Shown in pieces: positions 19,171 to 25,756 of a DNA stretch of 64,000 bases; position 1 is the first letter of the stretch, and every line of letters begins with the position of its first letter. Source of the stretch: Cytophagaceae bacterium (GTDB lineage Bacteria > Bacteroidota > Bacteroidia > Cytophagales > Spirosomataceae). A program made the translations under genes and the position numbers. The DNA lies in NCBI GenBank assembly GCA_947450365.1, contig CANFVE010000012.1:1-64000 (forward strand), written 5' to 3'. The notes under the pieces are model-generated. The model worked only from the letters and a program-made list of their open reading frames with translations, made no database searches and was not told where the DNA came from.

Positions 19171-19443
19171 CTAACAAAATAAGGGAATTAGAATCGAAAT
19201 AAGGATCAAAAGCAGAAAAAGTTTTGCACGAATTTTAGCAAAAAGCTGATCAGGGCACTTAACCGAACATTTCGATTGAATGGCTTTTTTCAAGGATAGC
19301 TCTAATGCGTAACCTTCCTGACAAGGCATACATTGATTTTTATTCTCTAAAAACGCGGCTTCTTCTTCCGGCGTGGCTTCTCGATCGATGATGCGTTGAA
19401 TCACTTTCATGCACGCATGATGATGTTCACAACTTGATTTCAT
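19171..19443 (-). CDS. Small anti-sigma-factor-like protein
   Basis: This 90-residue protein has an N-terminal CEHHHACMKVIQRIIDREAT segment and a CMPC pair at about residues 38-41, a His/Cys layout like zinc-containing anti-sigma domains. The last 16 residues (LFLLLILISILIPLFC) are strongly hydrophobic and could anchor it in the inner membrane. It lies 74 bases downstream of an ECF sigma factor gene. The inferred role is to hold that sigma factor inactive. Identification rests on context and the Cys/His pattern, not on a strong family signature. Confidence 0.65.
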   Translation of the reverse strand: MKSSCEHHHACMKVIQRIIDREATPEEEAAFLENKNQCMPCQEGYALELSLKKAIQSKCSVKCPDQLFAKIRAKLFLLLILISILIPLFC

Positions 19444-19517
19444 TCGTTTGGGGCTACATTCATAAAATTTACAACATCAAACTTCTATTAAAAGTTCATC
19501 TAGGCTATGCCATCTTG

Positions 19518-20105
19518 TCAGTGATAACCTTTTTTCTTCGCATATTCTGCTAATTTTTCCTTCAAAAGTGCACGTGCACGATGCAGGCGGGAACGAACCG
19601 TTCCAACGGGAATATGTAAAATTTTAGCCATTTCTTCGTAGCTAAATTCCTCCAAATCACAGAGAATAATGATCATTCGAAAATCAACAGGCAAGGATTG
19701 TACAGCAGCAGTAATCTCATCACCCATCATGTCTTGAACCGTTTCCGCATGTAAATCGGCGAAATATGCAGGTTCTGCGAATTCGTCCTCCCCCGAAATG
19801 GATTGTTCTACCCACTCGAATTCTACCTTGGAGGGTCCTCGAGATTTTTTCCGGTAATCATTGATGAAATTATTTTTTAAGATTCGAAATAACCACGCTT
19901 TCGCATAGGTGCCGGGTTCGAACGACCCAATGAAACGAAATGCTTTGACACAGGTATCCTGAACTAGATCCTGCGCATCATCCTCGTCGGCGGTTAATTT
20001 GAGTGCGAAATTATACATCGCATCCATATGAGGCATAAATTCTTTTTCAAAAATCTCCTTTGCCTTCGCTTCCGGAACTATTTTTTCTTCTACTGAGACA
20101 TCCAT
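19518..20105 (-). CDS. ECF-type RNA polymerase sigma factor
   Basis: The 195-residue protein has the two sigma-70 core regions: region 2 (FALKLTADEDDAQDLVQDTCVKAFR, in parts) for -10 recognition and region 4 (FSYEEMAKILHIPVGTVRSRLHRARALLKEKL, in parts) as a helix-turn-helix for -35 recognition. There is an acidic linker of about 45 residues between them. The short N-terminal extension has no known domain. A putative anti-sigma gene follows, and the essential genes gmk and nadD lie downstream of that. It could steer an envelope or stress response, but the regulon is not visible here. Confidence 0.92.
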   Translation of the reverse strand: MDVSVEEKIVPEAKAKEIFEKEFMPHMDAMYNFALKLTADEDDAQDLVQDTCVKAFRFIGSFEPGTYAKAWLFRILKNNFINDYRKKSRGPSKVEFEWVEQSISGEDEFAEPAYFADLHAETVQDMMGDEITAAVQSLPVDFRMIIILCDLEEFSYEEMAKILHIPVGTVRSRLHRARALLKEKLAEYAKKKGYH

Positions 20106-20182
20106 TTGATAGACTTTATTACGTAGTAACGTAGCATGGGTCTTATCAAATATGATACCGTAAAAAATAATGACAAAAAGGC

Positions 20183-20692
20183 TTATTTATTTTGACTAAA
20201 TAATTCTAATAAACCAAAAATAAGGATGCCTAATAAGGCGCTAAAAAATGCCCTTAATAAACTAATTCCGACTAATGAGCCGTCCATGGCCTCCAATAAA
20301 AAGAGAATGACATGGTGCGTGAACAACATGATAAAAAGATAAGGAAATAACCAAAGGGCCTTCATTTCAGCAAGCGAAACGGAAGAACGTTCATCATATC
20401 CGTTGGCCGGTGTCAGCACTTTAAATACCAGAGGCCTAAGCATGGCGATACAAACACAGGCAAAGGCATGCATCCCATGGGTATTATAAAATATATCTAC
20501 GGTCCAACCCAGGGCAAAAGCTCCGAGCAGTAACAAGCCAGTCGGGGTTTGAATCGGTGCTTTTAATAAGGCCCACACATACAAAAAACAAAAGGCCATG
20601 TTCCCAATAGCCAAATCCCGTAAAAATAAGATTTGCATTGCGACGGTAAGCAAAAGCATCCCATACCATTTCCATTGAATCGAAGTGCTCAT
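20183..20692 (-). CDS. mreD: MreD-like rod-shape-determining protein
   Basis: The 169-residue product is almost entirely hydrophobic, with about five membrane segments, and follows mreC with one intervening base. Size, topology and place match MreD, the membrane partner of MreC in the elongasome. Sequence conservation of MreD is low, so the call leans on context. Confidence 0.8.
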   Translation of the reverse strand: MSTSIQWKWYGMLLLTVAMQILFLRDLAIGNMAFCFLYVWALLKAPIQTPTGLLLLGAFALGWTVDIFYNTHGMHAFACVCIAMLRPLVFKVLTPANGYDERSSVSLAEMKALWLFPYLFIMLFTHHVILFLLEAMDGSLVGISLLRAFFSALLGILIFGLLELFSQNK

Positions 20693-20693
20693 C

Positions 20694-21533
20694 TTATTCC
20701 GGTTTTGGTTTAGCTTGTTCCAACAAAGCCTGCTGCGCTGCCAGCTTATTCTTAATCACATACACATATTTCAAGGTAGAAAAATGCGTCAATAACATCA
20801 CTTTAATGTCATGAAAGGTTTCATCCTTTTCCAAGCCCACTTTGGCCACAATCCCAATCGGAATATTTGGCGGAAAAACTGCATTATAATCCGAGGTTAC
20901 GATGGTATCGCCCTTGACAACTTTTTTATATTTGGAAACGTCTTGGAGGTCGGCAACTTCCGGTTGATACCCCGCCCATTTAATATAGCCTAATTCACCT
21001 GTGGATTTAATTTTTGCCGATACATTATTGCCCGTATGTAAGACAGATACAATTAAACTCAGATCCGCTGTGCAGGACATCACCTTCCCAACGACCCCCG
21101 TGGACGAAATGACCGCCATCCCAGGCGCAATCCCATCCCGCGTACCCTTATCGATGGTCAGGTAATTTTGAGACATCTGCGTACTTTGGTCGATTACTTT
21201 GCAGGCAACCGGCTGATAGCGTGTCAGCATCCCCTCACTTAAAAAATAAGGAATTTTACTTTCGGGTTGTTTTTGGGCGGTTAATTTGAAAATTTCTGCA
21301 TGCAAACGAGCATTTTCCTGAGCCAAATCTTGGTTCACTTCACGCAATTGATGATACGATTTCACGTCTTCGCCCATGGCTAGGAAAGAAGCAGCCCATC
21401 GATTGGTGGTGTTGAAATAAAAGGTATGTTGAAAATCGTTATACTTAAAAATGCCCCAAAGATTCACTAATTCCAAGGCAACGAACAATAGGAAAATCCT
21501 TTGTCGGAGAAGGAATTGAAACAATTGGTTCAT
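20694..21533 (-). CDS. mreC: Rod shape-determining protein MreC
   Basis: MreC is the periplasmic scaffold of the lateral wall-synthesis machine. The 279-residue protein has one N-terminal membrane helix (about residues 9-25), a coiled-coil stretch (about 58-88) and the two beta-barrel core with GTRDGIAPGMAVISSTGVVG and VVKGDTIVTSDYNAVFPPNI, both typical. It lies 12 bases after mreB and one before mreD. Confidence 0.92.
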   Translation of the reverse strand: MNQLFQFLLRQRIFLLFVALELVNLWGIFKYNDFQHTFYFNTTNRWAASFLAMGEDVKSYHQLREVNQDLAQENARLHAEIFKLTAQKQPESKIPYFLSEGMLTRYQPVACKVIDQSTQMSQNYLTIDKGTRDGIAPGMAVISSTGVVGKVMSCTADLSLIVSVLHTGNNVSAKIKSTGELGYIKWAGYQPEVADLQDVSKYKKVVKGDTIVTSDYNAVFPPNIPIGIVAKVGLEKDETFHDIKVMLLTHFSTLKYVYVIKNKLAAQQALLEQAKPKPE

Positions 21534-21545
21534 AATAAATAAAAA

Positions 21546-22571
21546 CTAGGTGATTAAGACCGCGCGGTACCGATCCAAATTCTTCAGAATTTCTCCTGTT
21601 CCACGAACAACGGCCTTTAAAGGATCATCCGCCACATGCACTTTTAATTGCGTTTTCTTTTCAATCCGCTTATCCAAGCCATGCAACATCGCACCTCCAC
21701 CCGCCAAATGAATTCCATTATGGAAAATATCTCCGGAAAGTTCGGCAGGGGCTCGTTGTAATGTCTCCATAATCGCCACCTCGATCTTCGTAATCGAACT
21801 ATCTAAGGCATATGCGATCTCCGAATAATTAATTAAAATCTCCTTCGGAATACCTGTCATTTGATCACGACCCCGAATTTCGAAATCGGCAGGTGGGTTC
21901 TCTAATTCTGGCAAGGCCGCACCTACTTGAATTTTAATTTGTTCCGCGGAACGCTCACCAATCACCAATTTATGTTCACGCAACAAATAATCTTTAATAT
22001 CCCGTGTAAACTCATCTCCCGCCACACGAATTGAGTTTTCAACTACAATTCCACTCAAGGAAATAATCGCCACTTCTGTGGTTCCTCCCCCAATATCAAC
22101 GACCAAGGATCCATTCGGTTGCTCAATATCGATCCCTATACCAATCGCTGCCGCAATCGGCTCATGTACCATATATACCTCACGTGCACCTGCATGTTCC
22201 GCAGAATCCTTTACCGCACGTTTCTCCACCTCCGTAATGCCTGAAGGAATACAAATCACCATTCGCAAGGCCGGCGAGAAAAAGGAATTCCCTTTGTCCA
22301 TCATTTTGATTAAGCCCCGCATCATTAACTCAGCTGCCGTAAAGTCAGCAATTACGCCGTCTTTTAAAGGACGAATGGTTTTGATGTTATCATTGGTCTT
22401 TTCGTGCATCATCATCGCTTGACGACCCACCGCTAACACTTTATTGGTGTTTCGGTCTAATGCAATAATCGATGGCTCATCGACAACCACCTGATCTTTA
22501 TGAATAATCAGCGTATTGGCCGTTCCTAAATCGATCGCAATATCCTTCGTTAAAAAATTAAATAATCCCAT
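21546..22571 (-). CDS. mreB: Rod shape-determining actin homologue MreB
   Basis: MreB filaments direct side-wall synthesis. The 341-residue protein starts MGLFNFLTKDIAIDLGTANT, which holds the actin-fold phosphate-1 motif (DLGTANT). The phosphate-2 motif (VVDIGGGTTEVAII) and the adenosine motif (GIHLAGGGAMLHGLD) are intact. First gene of mreBCD, transcribed from the shared intergenic region with the AraC-type gene. Confidence 0.97.
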   Translation of the reverse strand: MGLFNFLTKDIAIDLGTANTLIIHKDQVVVDEPSIIALDRNTNKVLAVGRQAMMMHEKTNDNIKTIRPLKDGVIADFTAAELMMRGLIKMMDKGNSFFSPALRMVICIPSGITEVEKRAVKDSAEHAGAREVYMVHEPIAAAIGIGIDIEQPNGSLVVDIGGGTTEVAIISLSGIVVENSIRVAGDEFTRDIKDYLLREHKLVIGERSAEQIKIQVGAALPELENPPADFEIRGRDQMTGIPKEILINYSEIAYALDSSITKIEVAIMETLQRAPAELSGDIFHNGIHLAGGGAMLHGLDKRIEKKTQLKVHVADDPLKAVVRGTGEILKNLDRYRAVLIT

Positions 22572-22597
22572 GATATGGTTCTATATGACACAATAGA

Positions 22598-22605
22598 CAA
22601 ATTTA
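22598..22605 (-). promoter_or_regulatory. Promoter -7 element TAAATTTG for mreB
   Basis: On the minus strand TAAATTTG is an exact TAnnTTTG match 26 bases before the mreB ATG. A second match (TATTTTTG) is at 22640-22647, so a tandem promoter is possible. Confidence 0.45.
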
Positions 22606-22771
22606 CTGATAAATTATGACCTATTTATTTATTTTATTTCAAAAATATAATTATCCTCAAAATAATTATAAAAACACCCCGGCACAGTTTTTTAGGATTG
22701 GGAATTGTCAAAAACTTTGAATTATAGGTATATTACAATTAATTTAGGTGTAAAATTTTAACAAAAATAAT

Positions 22772-22801
22772 TTGGAATTATTATCTGATTTATTAGTTTT
22801 G
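22772..22801 (+). promoter_or_regulatory. Full Bacteroidota promoter for the AraC-type regulator
   Basis: TTG at 22772-22774, then exactly 19 bases, then TAGTTTTG at 22794-22801: both elements and the spacing match the Bacteroidota consensus TTG-N19-TAnnTTTG. Transcription should begin near 22808, leaving a leader of about 40 bases that contains an inverted repeat and a GGAGG ribosome-binding site (22832-22836). Confidence 0.75.
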
Positions 22802-22811
22802 TCCAACTTTA

Positions 22812-22828
22812 TTTGACAAACCGTCAAA
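22812..22828 (+). repeat. Inverted repeat in the leader of the AraC-type gene
   Basis: TTTGAC-AAACC-GTCAAA has perfect 6-base arms and lies between the predicted transcription start and the ribosome-binding site. It may be an operator or a small RNA hairpin. The 9-mer GTCAAAAAC that begins in its right arm (22823-22831) occurs again at 22707-22715. Confidence 0.5.
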
Positions 22829-22850
22829 AACGGAGGCAAATTATACAAAA

Positions 22851-23777
22851 ATGGAAGATTACAATAAGATTATCGAATCCCTTGGGGTCAAATTTATCAA
22901 GGCAAGAAACATTAGAATATTACAACCTATTCGTATTAAAAATTATTACGATGTGGAAAACTCGCTCTTGATATTGTACAAAGGTGAAGTTTCATTTGGG
23001 GAGGAAGAAACTCAAGTGGAGGAAGGCGATATGCTTTTTATTCCTGGCGGAAAAATGATCAGTGTAACCTATGGAAATGCTGAAAAACCGAAAGCCGTGA
23101 ATAATGAAGAATTCATGACTCACCGTGAATTGTATTTCGATCAAAACATGGATACGAATTCCATTGGTAAACTAGAAAATTCATTCGGAATGGTGGCCTT
23201 TGAAGCGAAGGTTTTTGATTCCGTAAATTTCTTTACCTCCTTAGACATTCCTCCATTTTTGATTAAAAAAGATGATAAACTAGCCCAAACGATCAAGGAA
23301 ATCTTATTAGAAGATATGTCCGATGAAATCGGGAAAGGTCGAATTATCAAAATTAAAACGGAGGAGATCGTGATCGAAGTGATTCGGTATATCATTCAAA
23401 ACCGTTTGTTCGTTGAGCAATTAGCCACCAATAGTACCTATTTCAAGGATCCTCGCTTGATCGACATTTTCGCTTATATCAAAGACCATATCGGCGGCGA
23501 TTTGTCGAACAAAGTATTAGCGAACGTAGCCAATGTGTCTGAAGATTATGTGGGCCAATATTTTAAAATGTTGACCGGTATCAATCCACAAGATTACATC
23601 GAATACCAACGCATGGAAGCCGCTGTGGGACTTTTACGTACAACCAAAAAATCCATTCGCGCCATTGGCTCTGAAGTCGGATATAAAGATACGGCCTATT
23701 TCTGCCGACGATTTAAAATGATGTTTGGTATTCCGGCAGGAAAAATGAGACGCCGCGAATCCTTAATGAATATCTAA
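22851..23777 (+). CDS. AraC-family transcriptional regulator with N-terminal sensor domain
   Basis: The 308-residue protein has an N-terminal cupin-like half (about 20-100, with LLILYKGEVSFGEEE and EEGDMLFIPGGKMISV) and a C-terminal pair of helix-turn-helix motifs (about 205-300; ANVSEDYVGQYFKMLTGINP and IGSEVGYKDTAYFCRRFK). This is the AraC layout in which ligand binding by the first half alters DNA binding by the second. A middle stretch (about 125-185) is predicted to be helical. The ligand and targets are unknown. It has a near-perfect promoter with repeats around it, which suggests autoregulation, and it is monocistronic, ending in a strong terminator. Confidence 0.88.
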   Translation: MEDYNKIIESLGVKFIKARNIRILQPIRIKNYYDVENSLLILYKGEVSFGEEETQVEEGDMLFIPGGKMISVTYGNAEKPKAVNNEEFMTHRELYFDQNMDTNSIGKLENSFGMVAFEAKVFDSVNFFTSLDIPPFLIKKDDKLAQTIKEILLEDMSDEIGKGRIIKIKTEEIVIEVIRYIIQNRLFVEQLATNSTYFKDPRLIDIFAYIKDHIGGDLSNKVLANVANVSEDYVGQYFKMLTGINPQDYIEYQRMEAAVGLLRTTKKSIRAIGSEVGYKDTAYFCRRFKMMFGIPAGKMRRRESLMNI

Positions 23778-23810
23778 AAAAAAGGCCTTACGAATTGTAA
23801 GGCCTTTTTT
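23776..23810. terminator. Bidirectional terminator between the AraC-type gene and the pseudouridine synthase
   Basis: AAAGGCCTTAC and GTAAGGCCTTT are perfectly complementary around GAATT, flanked by A on the left and T on the right, so the hairpin can stop transcription from either of the converging genes. Confidence 0.9.
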
Positions 23811-23812
23811 GA

Positions 23813-25633
23813 TTACATGAAGTATTTCAACTTCACCAATTCTCTTTCCGTCAAATACCGCCAATGGCCCCGAGGTAAATCCTTTTTCGTTAAACCCGCA
23901 AAGGTCGTCCGATCAAGTTTTGTCACCTCATAACCCAAATGCTCAAAAATCCGGCGCACAATGCGGTTTTTACCTGAGTGAATTTTCACCCCAATCACAT
24001 AGCCATCGGGCGTTACTTTGGCCAAATCATCCACTTTGATTTCCCCATCTTCTAAGGTCAATCCAGCTTTGATTTTTTCAAAATCTTCATCGGTCAATGG
24101 CTTGTCCAATTCGGCTTGATATATTTTCTCGATTTCATGGGAAGGATGCGTTAGGCGGTCGGCTAATTCACCGTCATTGGTCAACAATAACAATCCCGTC
24201 GTATTCCGATCCAAACGACCTACTGGATAAATCCGTGCGTCGCCCGCATTTTTCACTAATTCCATGACCGTTTTACGATCATTGGGATCTTCCGTGGTGG
24301 TTAAGAAATCTTTGGGCTTATTCAAAAGTACATAAGCGGGCTTTTCTCGGTTTAATTTACGATTGCCATATTTCACGATGTCCGTCGGTGCTACTTGATA
24401 ACCCATCTCAATCACCACTTTGTTATTCACTTTAATTTCACCGGCAGCGATTAATTTATCTGCATCCCGACGAGAACAAATTCCCGCATTCGCAATAAAT
24501 CTATTCAAACGCACCATATCACTCTTGCCATCCACCTCGCGAATTTTCTTTTGAATTTTCGCAGGGGCATTTTCTTTAAAGCGATCTAATTTATATTGTG
24601 GCGTAAAACTTGGACGCTCTTCATAGCGATTACGGCTTTTAAAAGTATCCCTCTTGGAAAACTTGCCTTGAAATGCTTCTCTTGGTTCCTGATTCTCATC
24701 CCGAGGCGTGTCAAATGAACGCTTTGGACGATCATTTTTTTCATCCCGATTGTAGGAAGCCCGATCTCCGGTCGATGGTTTACGGTCGCCCGAAAAATTA
24801 CGTTTAGGGCCGTCAAAGGCTCTCTTAGGCCTAAACTCTTGATTTGATTCTAAGCTACGATCTGTGGTCTCTCGTTCGCTGGTATATCGCGGCTGGTAGG
24901 CACGCGGTTCAGCACCATTATCTTGTGGTTCACGTTCGTTCGGACCTTCATATGAACGTCTCTGGGCATCATTACGATCCCCACCATAAGGCTTGCGTTC
25001 CCGATCCTGATTGCGATCTCCCGCATAAGGTGTCCGTGGACGATCCGATGAATTACGATCCCCACCATAAGGCTTGCGCTCCCGATCCTGATTGCGATCT
25101 CCCGCATAAGGAGTCCGTGGGCGATCTGATGAATTACGGTCGCCACTATATGGCTTACGTTCCCGATCCTGATTGCGATCTCCTGCATAAGGCGTCCGTG
25201 GACGATCCGAGGAATTACGATCGCCACTATATGGCTTACGTTCCCGATCCTGATTACGATCTCCCGCATAAGGTGTCCGAGGACGATCCGATGCATTACG
25301 GTCACCACTATATGGCTTGCGCTCCCGATCCTGGTTGCGATCTCCCGCATAAGGCGTCCGTGAACGATCTGAGGAATTACGATCGCCACTATATGGCTTG
25401 CGCTCCCGATCCTGGTTGCGATCTCCCGCATAAGGTGTCCGTGGACGATCTGAATTAAATTCGCGAGGTGACCCTTGCCCATCGCGTGAAGCGGATGGAC
25501 GGGCGGAACGAGGGGCTGACGAACGAGATTCGCCTCTGCCTCGGTTTTCCGAAGATGGGCCTGTACTGCGATCTGAAAATTTGCGTGTGGGTTCAGAACG
25601 ACGAATGTCGTCCTTTTCGATTCTTTTTCTCAT
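23813..25633 (-). CDS. RsuA/RluB-family pseudouridine synthase with repeat-rich N-terminus
   Basis: The C-terminal 240 or so residues form a standard rRNA pseudouridine synthase: an S4 RNA-binding domain (MVRLNRFIANAGICSRRDADKLI) followed by the catalytic core with the nucleophilic Asp in GRLDRNTTGLLLL. RluB-type enzymes modify a uridine in 23S rRNA, RsuA-type in 16S rRNA; which applies here cannot be told. The first 360 residues are unusual: a highly charged, disordered-looking stretch of Arg, Asp, Ser, Gly and Pro with six 27-residue repeats (about 61-222). Such tails are known in Bacteroidota members of the family but their length varies. The length of 606 residues is more than double the core enzyme. 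Confidence 0.9.
   Translation of the reverse strand: MRKRIEKDDIRRSEPTRKFSDRSTGPSSENRGRGESRSSAPRSARPSASRDGQGSPREFNSDRPRTPYAGDRNQDRERKPYSGDRNSSDRSRTPYAGDRNQDRERKPYSGDRNASDRPRTPYAGDRNQDRERKPYSGDRNSSDRPRTPYAGDRNQDRERKPYSGDRNSSDRPRTPYAGDRNQDRERKPYGGDRNSSDRPRTPYAGDRNQDRERKPYGGDRNDAQRRSYEGPNEREPQDNGAEPRAYQPRYTSERETTDRSLESNQEFRPKRAFDGPKRNFSGDRKPSTGDRASYNRDEKNDRPKRSFDTPRDENQEPREAFQGKFSKRDTFKSRNRYEERPSFTPQYKLDRFKENAPAKIQKKIREVDGKSDMVRLNRFIANAGICSRRDADKLIAAGEIKVNNKVVIEMGYQVAPTDIVKYGNRKLNREKPAYVLLNKPKDFLTTTEDPNDRKTVMELVKNAGDARIYPVGRLDRNTTGLLLLTNDGELADRLTHPSHEIEKIYQAELDKPLTDEDFEKIKAGLTLEDGEIKVDDLAKVTPDGYVIGVKIHSGKNRIVRRIFEHLGYEVTKLDRTTFAGLTKKDLPRGHWRYLTERELVKLKYFM
24968..25453 (-). repeat. Six tandem copies of an 81-bp coding repeat
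   Basis: The repeat encodes a 27-residue unit of the form SDRPRTPYAGDRNQDRERKP followed by YSGDRNS, with small changes: S for P in copy 2, A for S at the end of copy 3's predecessor, and GG for SG in the last two copies. The DNA copies are nearly identical, which suggests recent unequal crossing-over or slippage in a multiple of three. Because 81 is a multiple of 3, copy-number change would not break the frame. Confidence 0.9.
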
Positions 25634-25661
25634 AAAATGTGCAACATCACTGCTGGATTAC

Positions 25662-25685
25662 AAAGGCTTTGGCGCCTTTTTATTT
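25662..25685. terminator. Terminator-like hairpin between the pseudouridine synthase and the PorE-like gene
   Basis: AAAGGC and GCCTTT pair around TTTGGC, followed on the plus strand by TTTTATTTT. Read in the plus direction it looks like an intrinsic terminator just before the PorE-like gene's promoter, shielding it from antisense transcription. Read in the minus direction it is a hairpin in the leader of the pseudouridine synthase mRNA. Confidence 0.4.
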
Positions 25686-25698
25686 TCTAAAATTTATA

Positions 25699-25706
25699 CA
25701 AAGGTA
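25699..25706 (-). promoter_or_regulatory. Promoter -7 element TACCTTTG for the pseudouridine synthase
   Basis: On the minus strand TACCTTTG exactly matches TAnnTTTG, 65 bases before the start, giving a leader of about 60 bases that contains the hairpin at 25662-25679. Confidence 0.5.
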
Positions 25707-25731
25707 CATGAAATAAATGACCTACGCTTAT

Positions 25732-25739
25732 TACATTTG
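25732..25739 (+). promoter_or_regulatory. Promoter -7 element TACATTTG for the PorE-like gene
   Basis: TACATTTG is an exact TAnnTTTG match 17 bases before the ATG. It lies back to back with the opposite promoter at 25699-25706. Confidence 0.5.
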
Positions 25740-25756
25740 AAAGAGATTTAAAATTT

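Noticed and set aside
24968-25453. Possible CRISPR array
   Set aside because: The 81-bp units are tandem and coding, with no unique spacers and no cas genes.
24844-25482. Two long open frames (about 205-210 codons) overlapping the pseudouridine synthase, one antisense and one in another minus-strand frame
   Set aside because: They are produced by the 81-bp repeat, whose length is a multiple of three, so one open unit stays open in all copies. The translations are His/Asp- or Ile/Arg-rich repeats without start signals.
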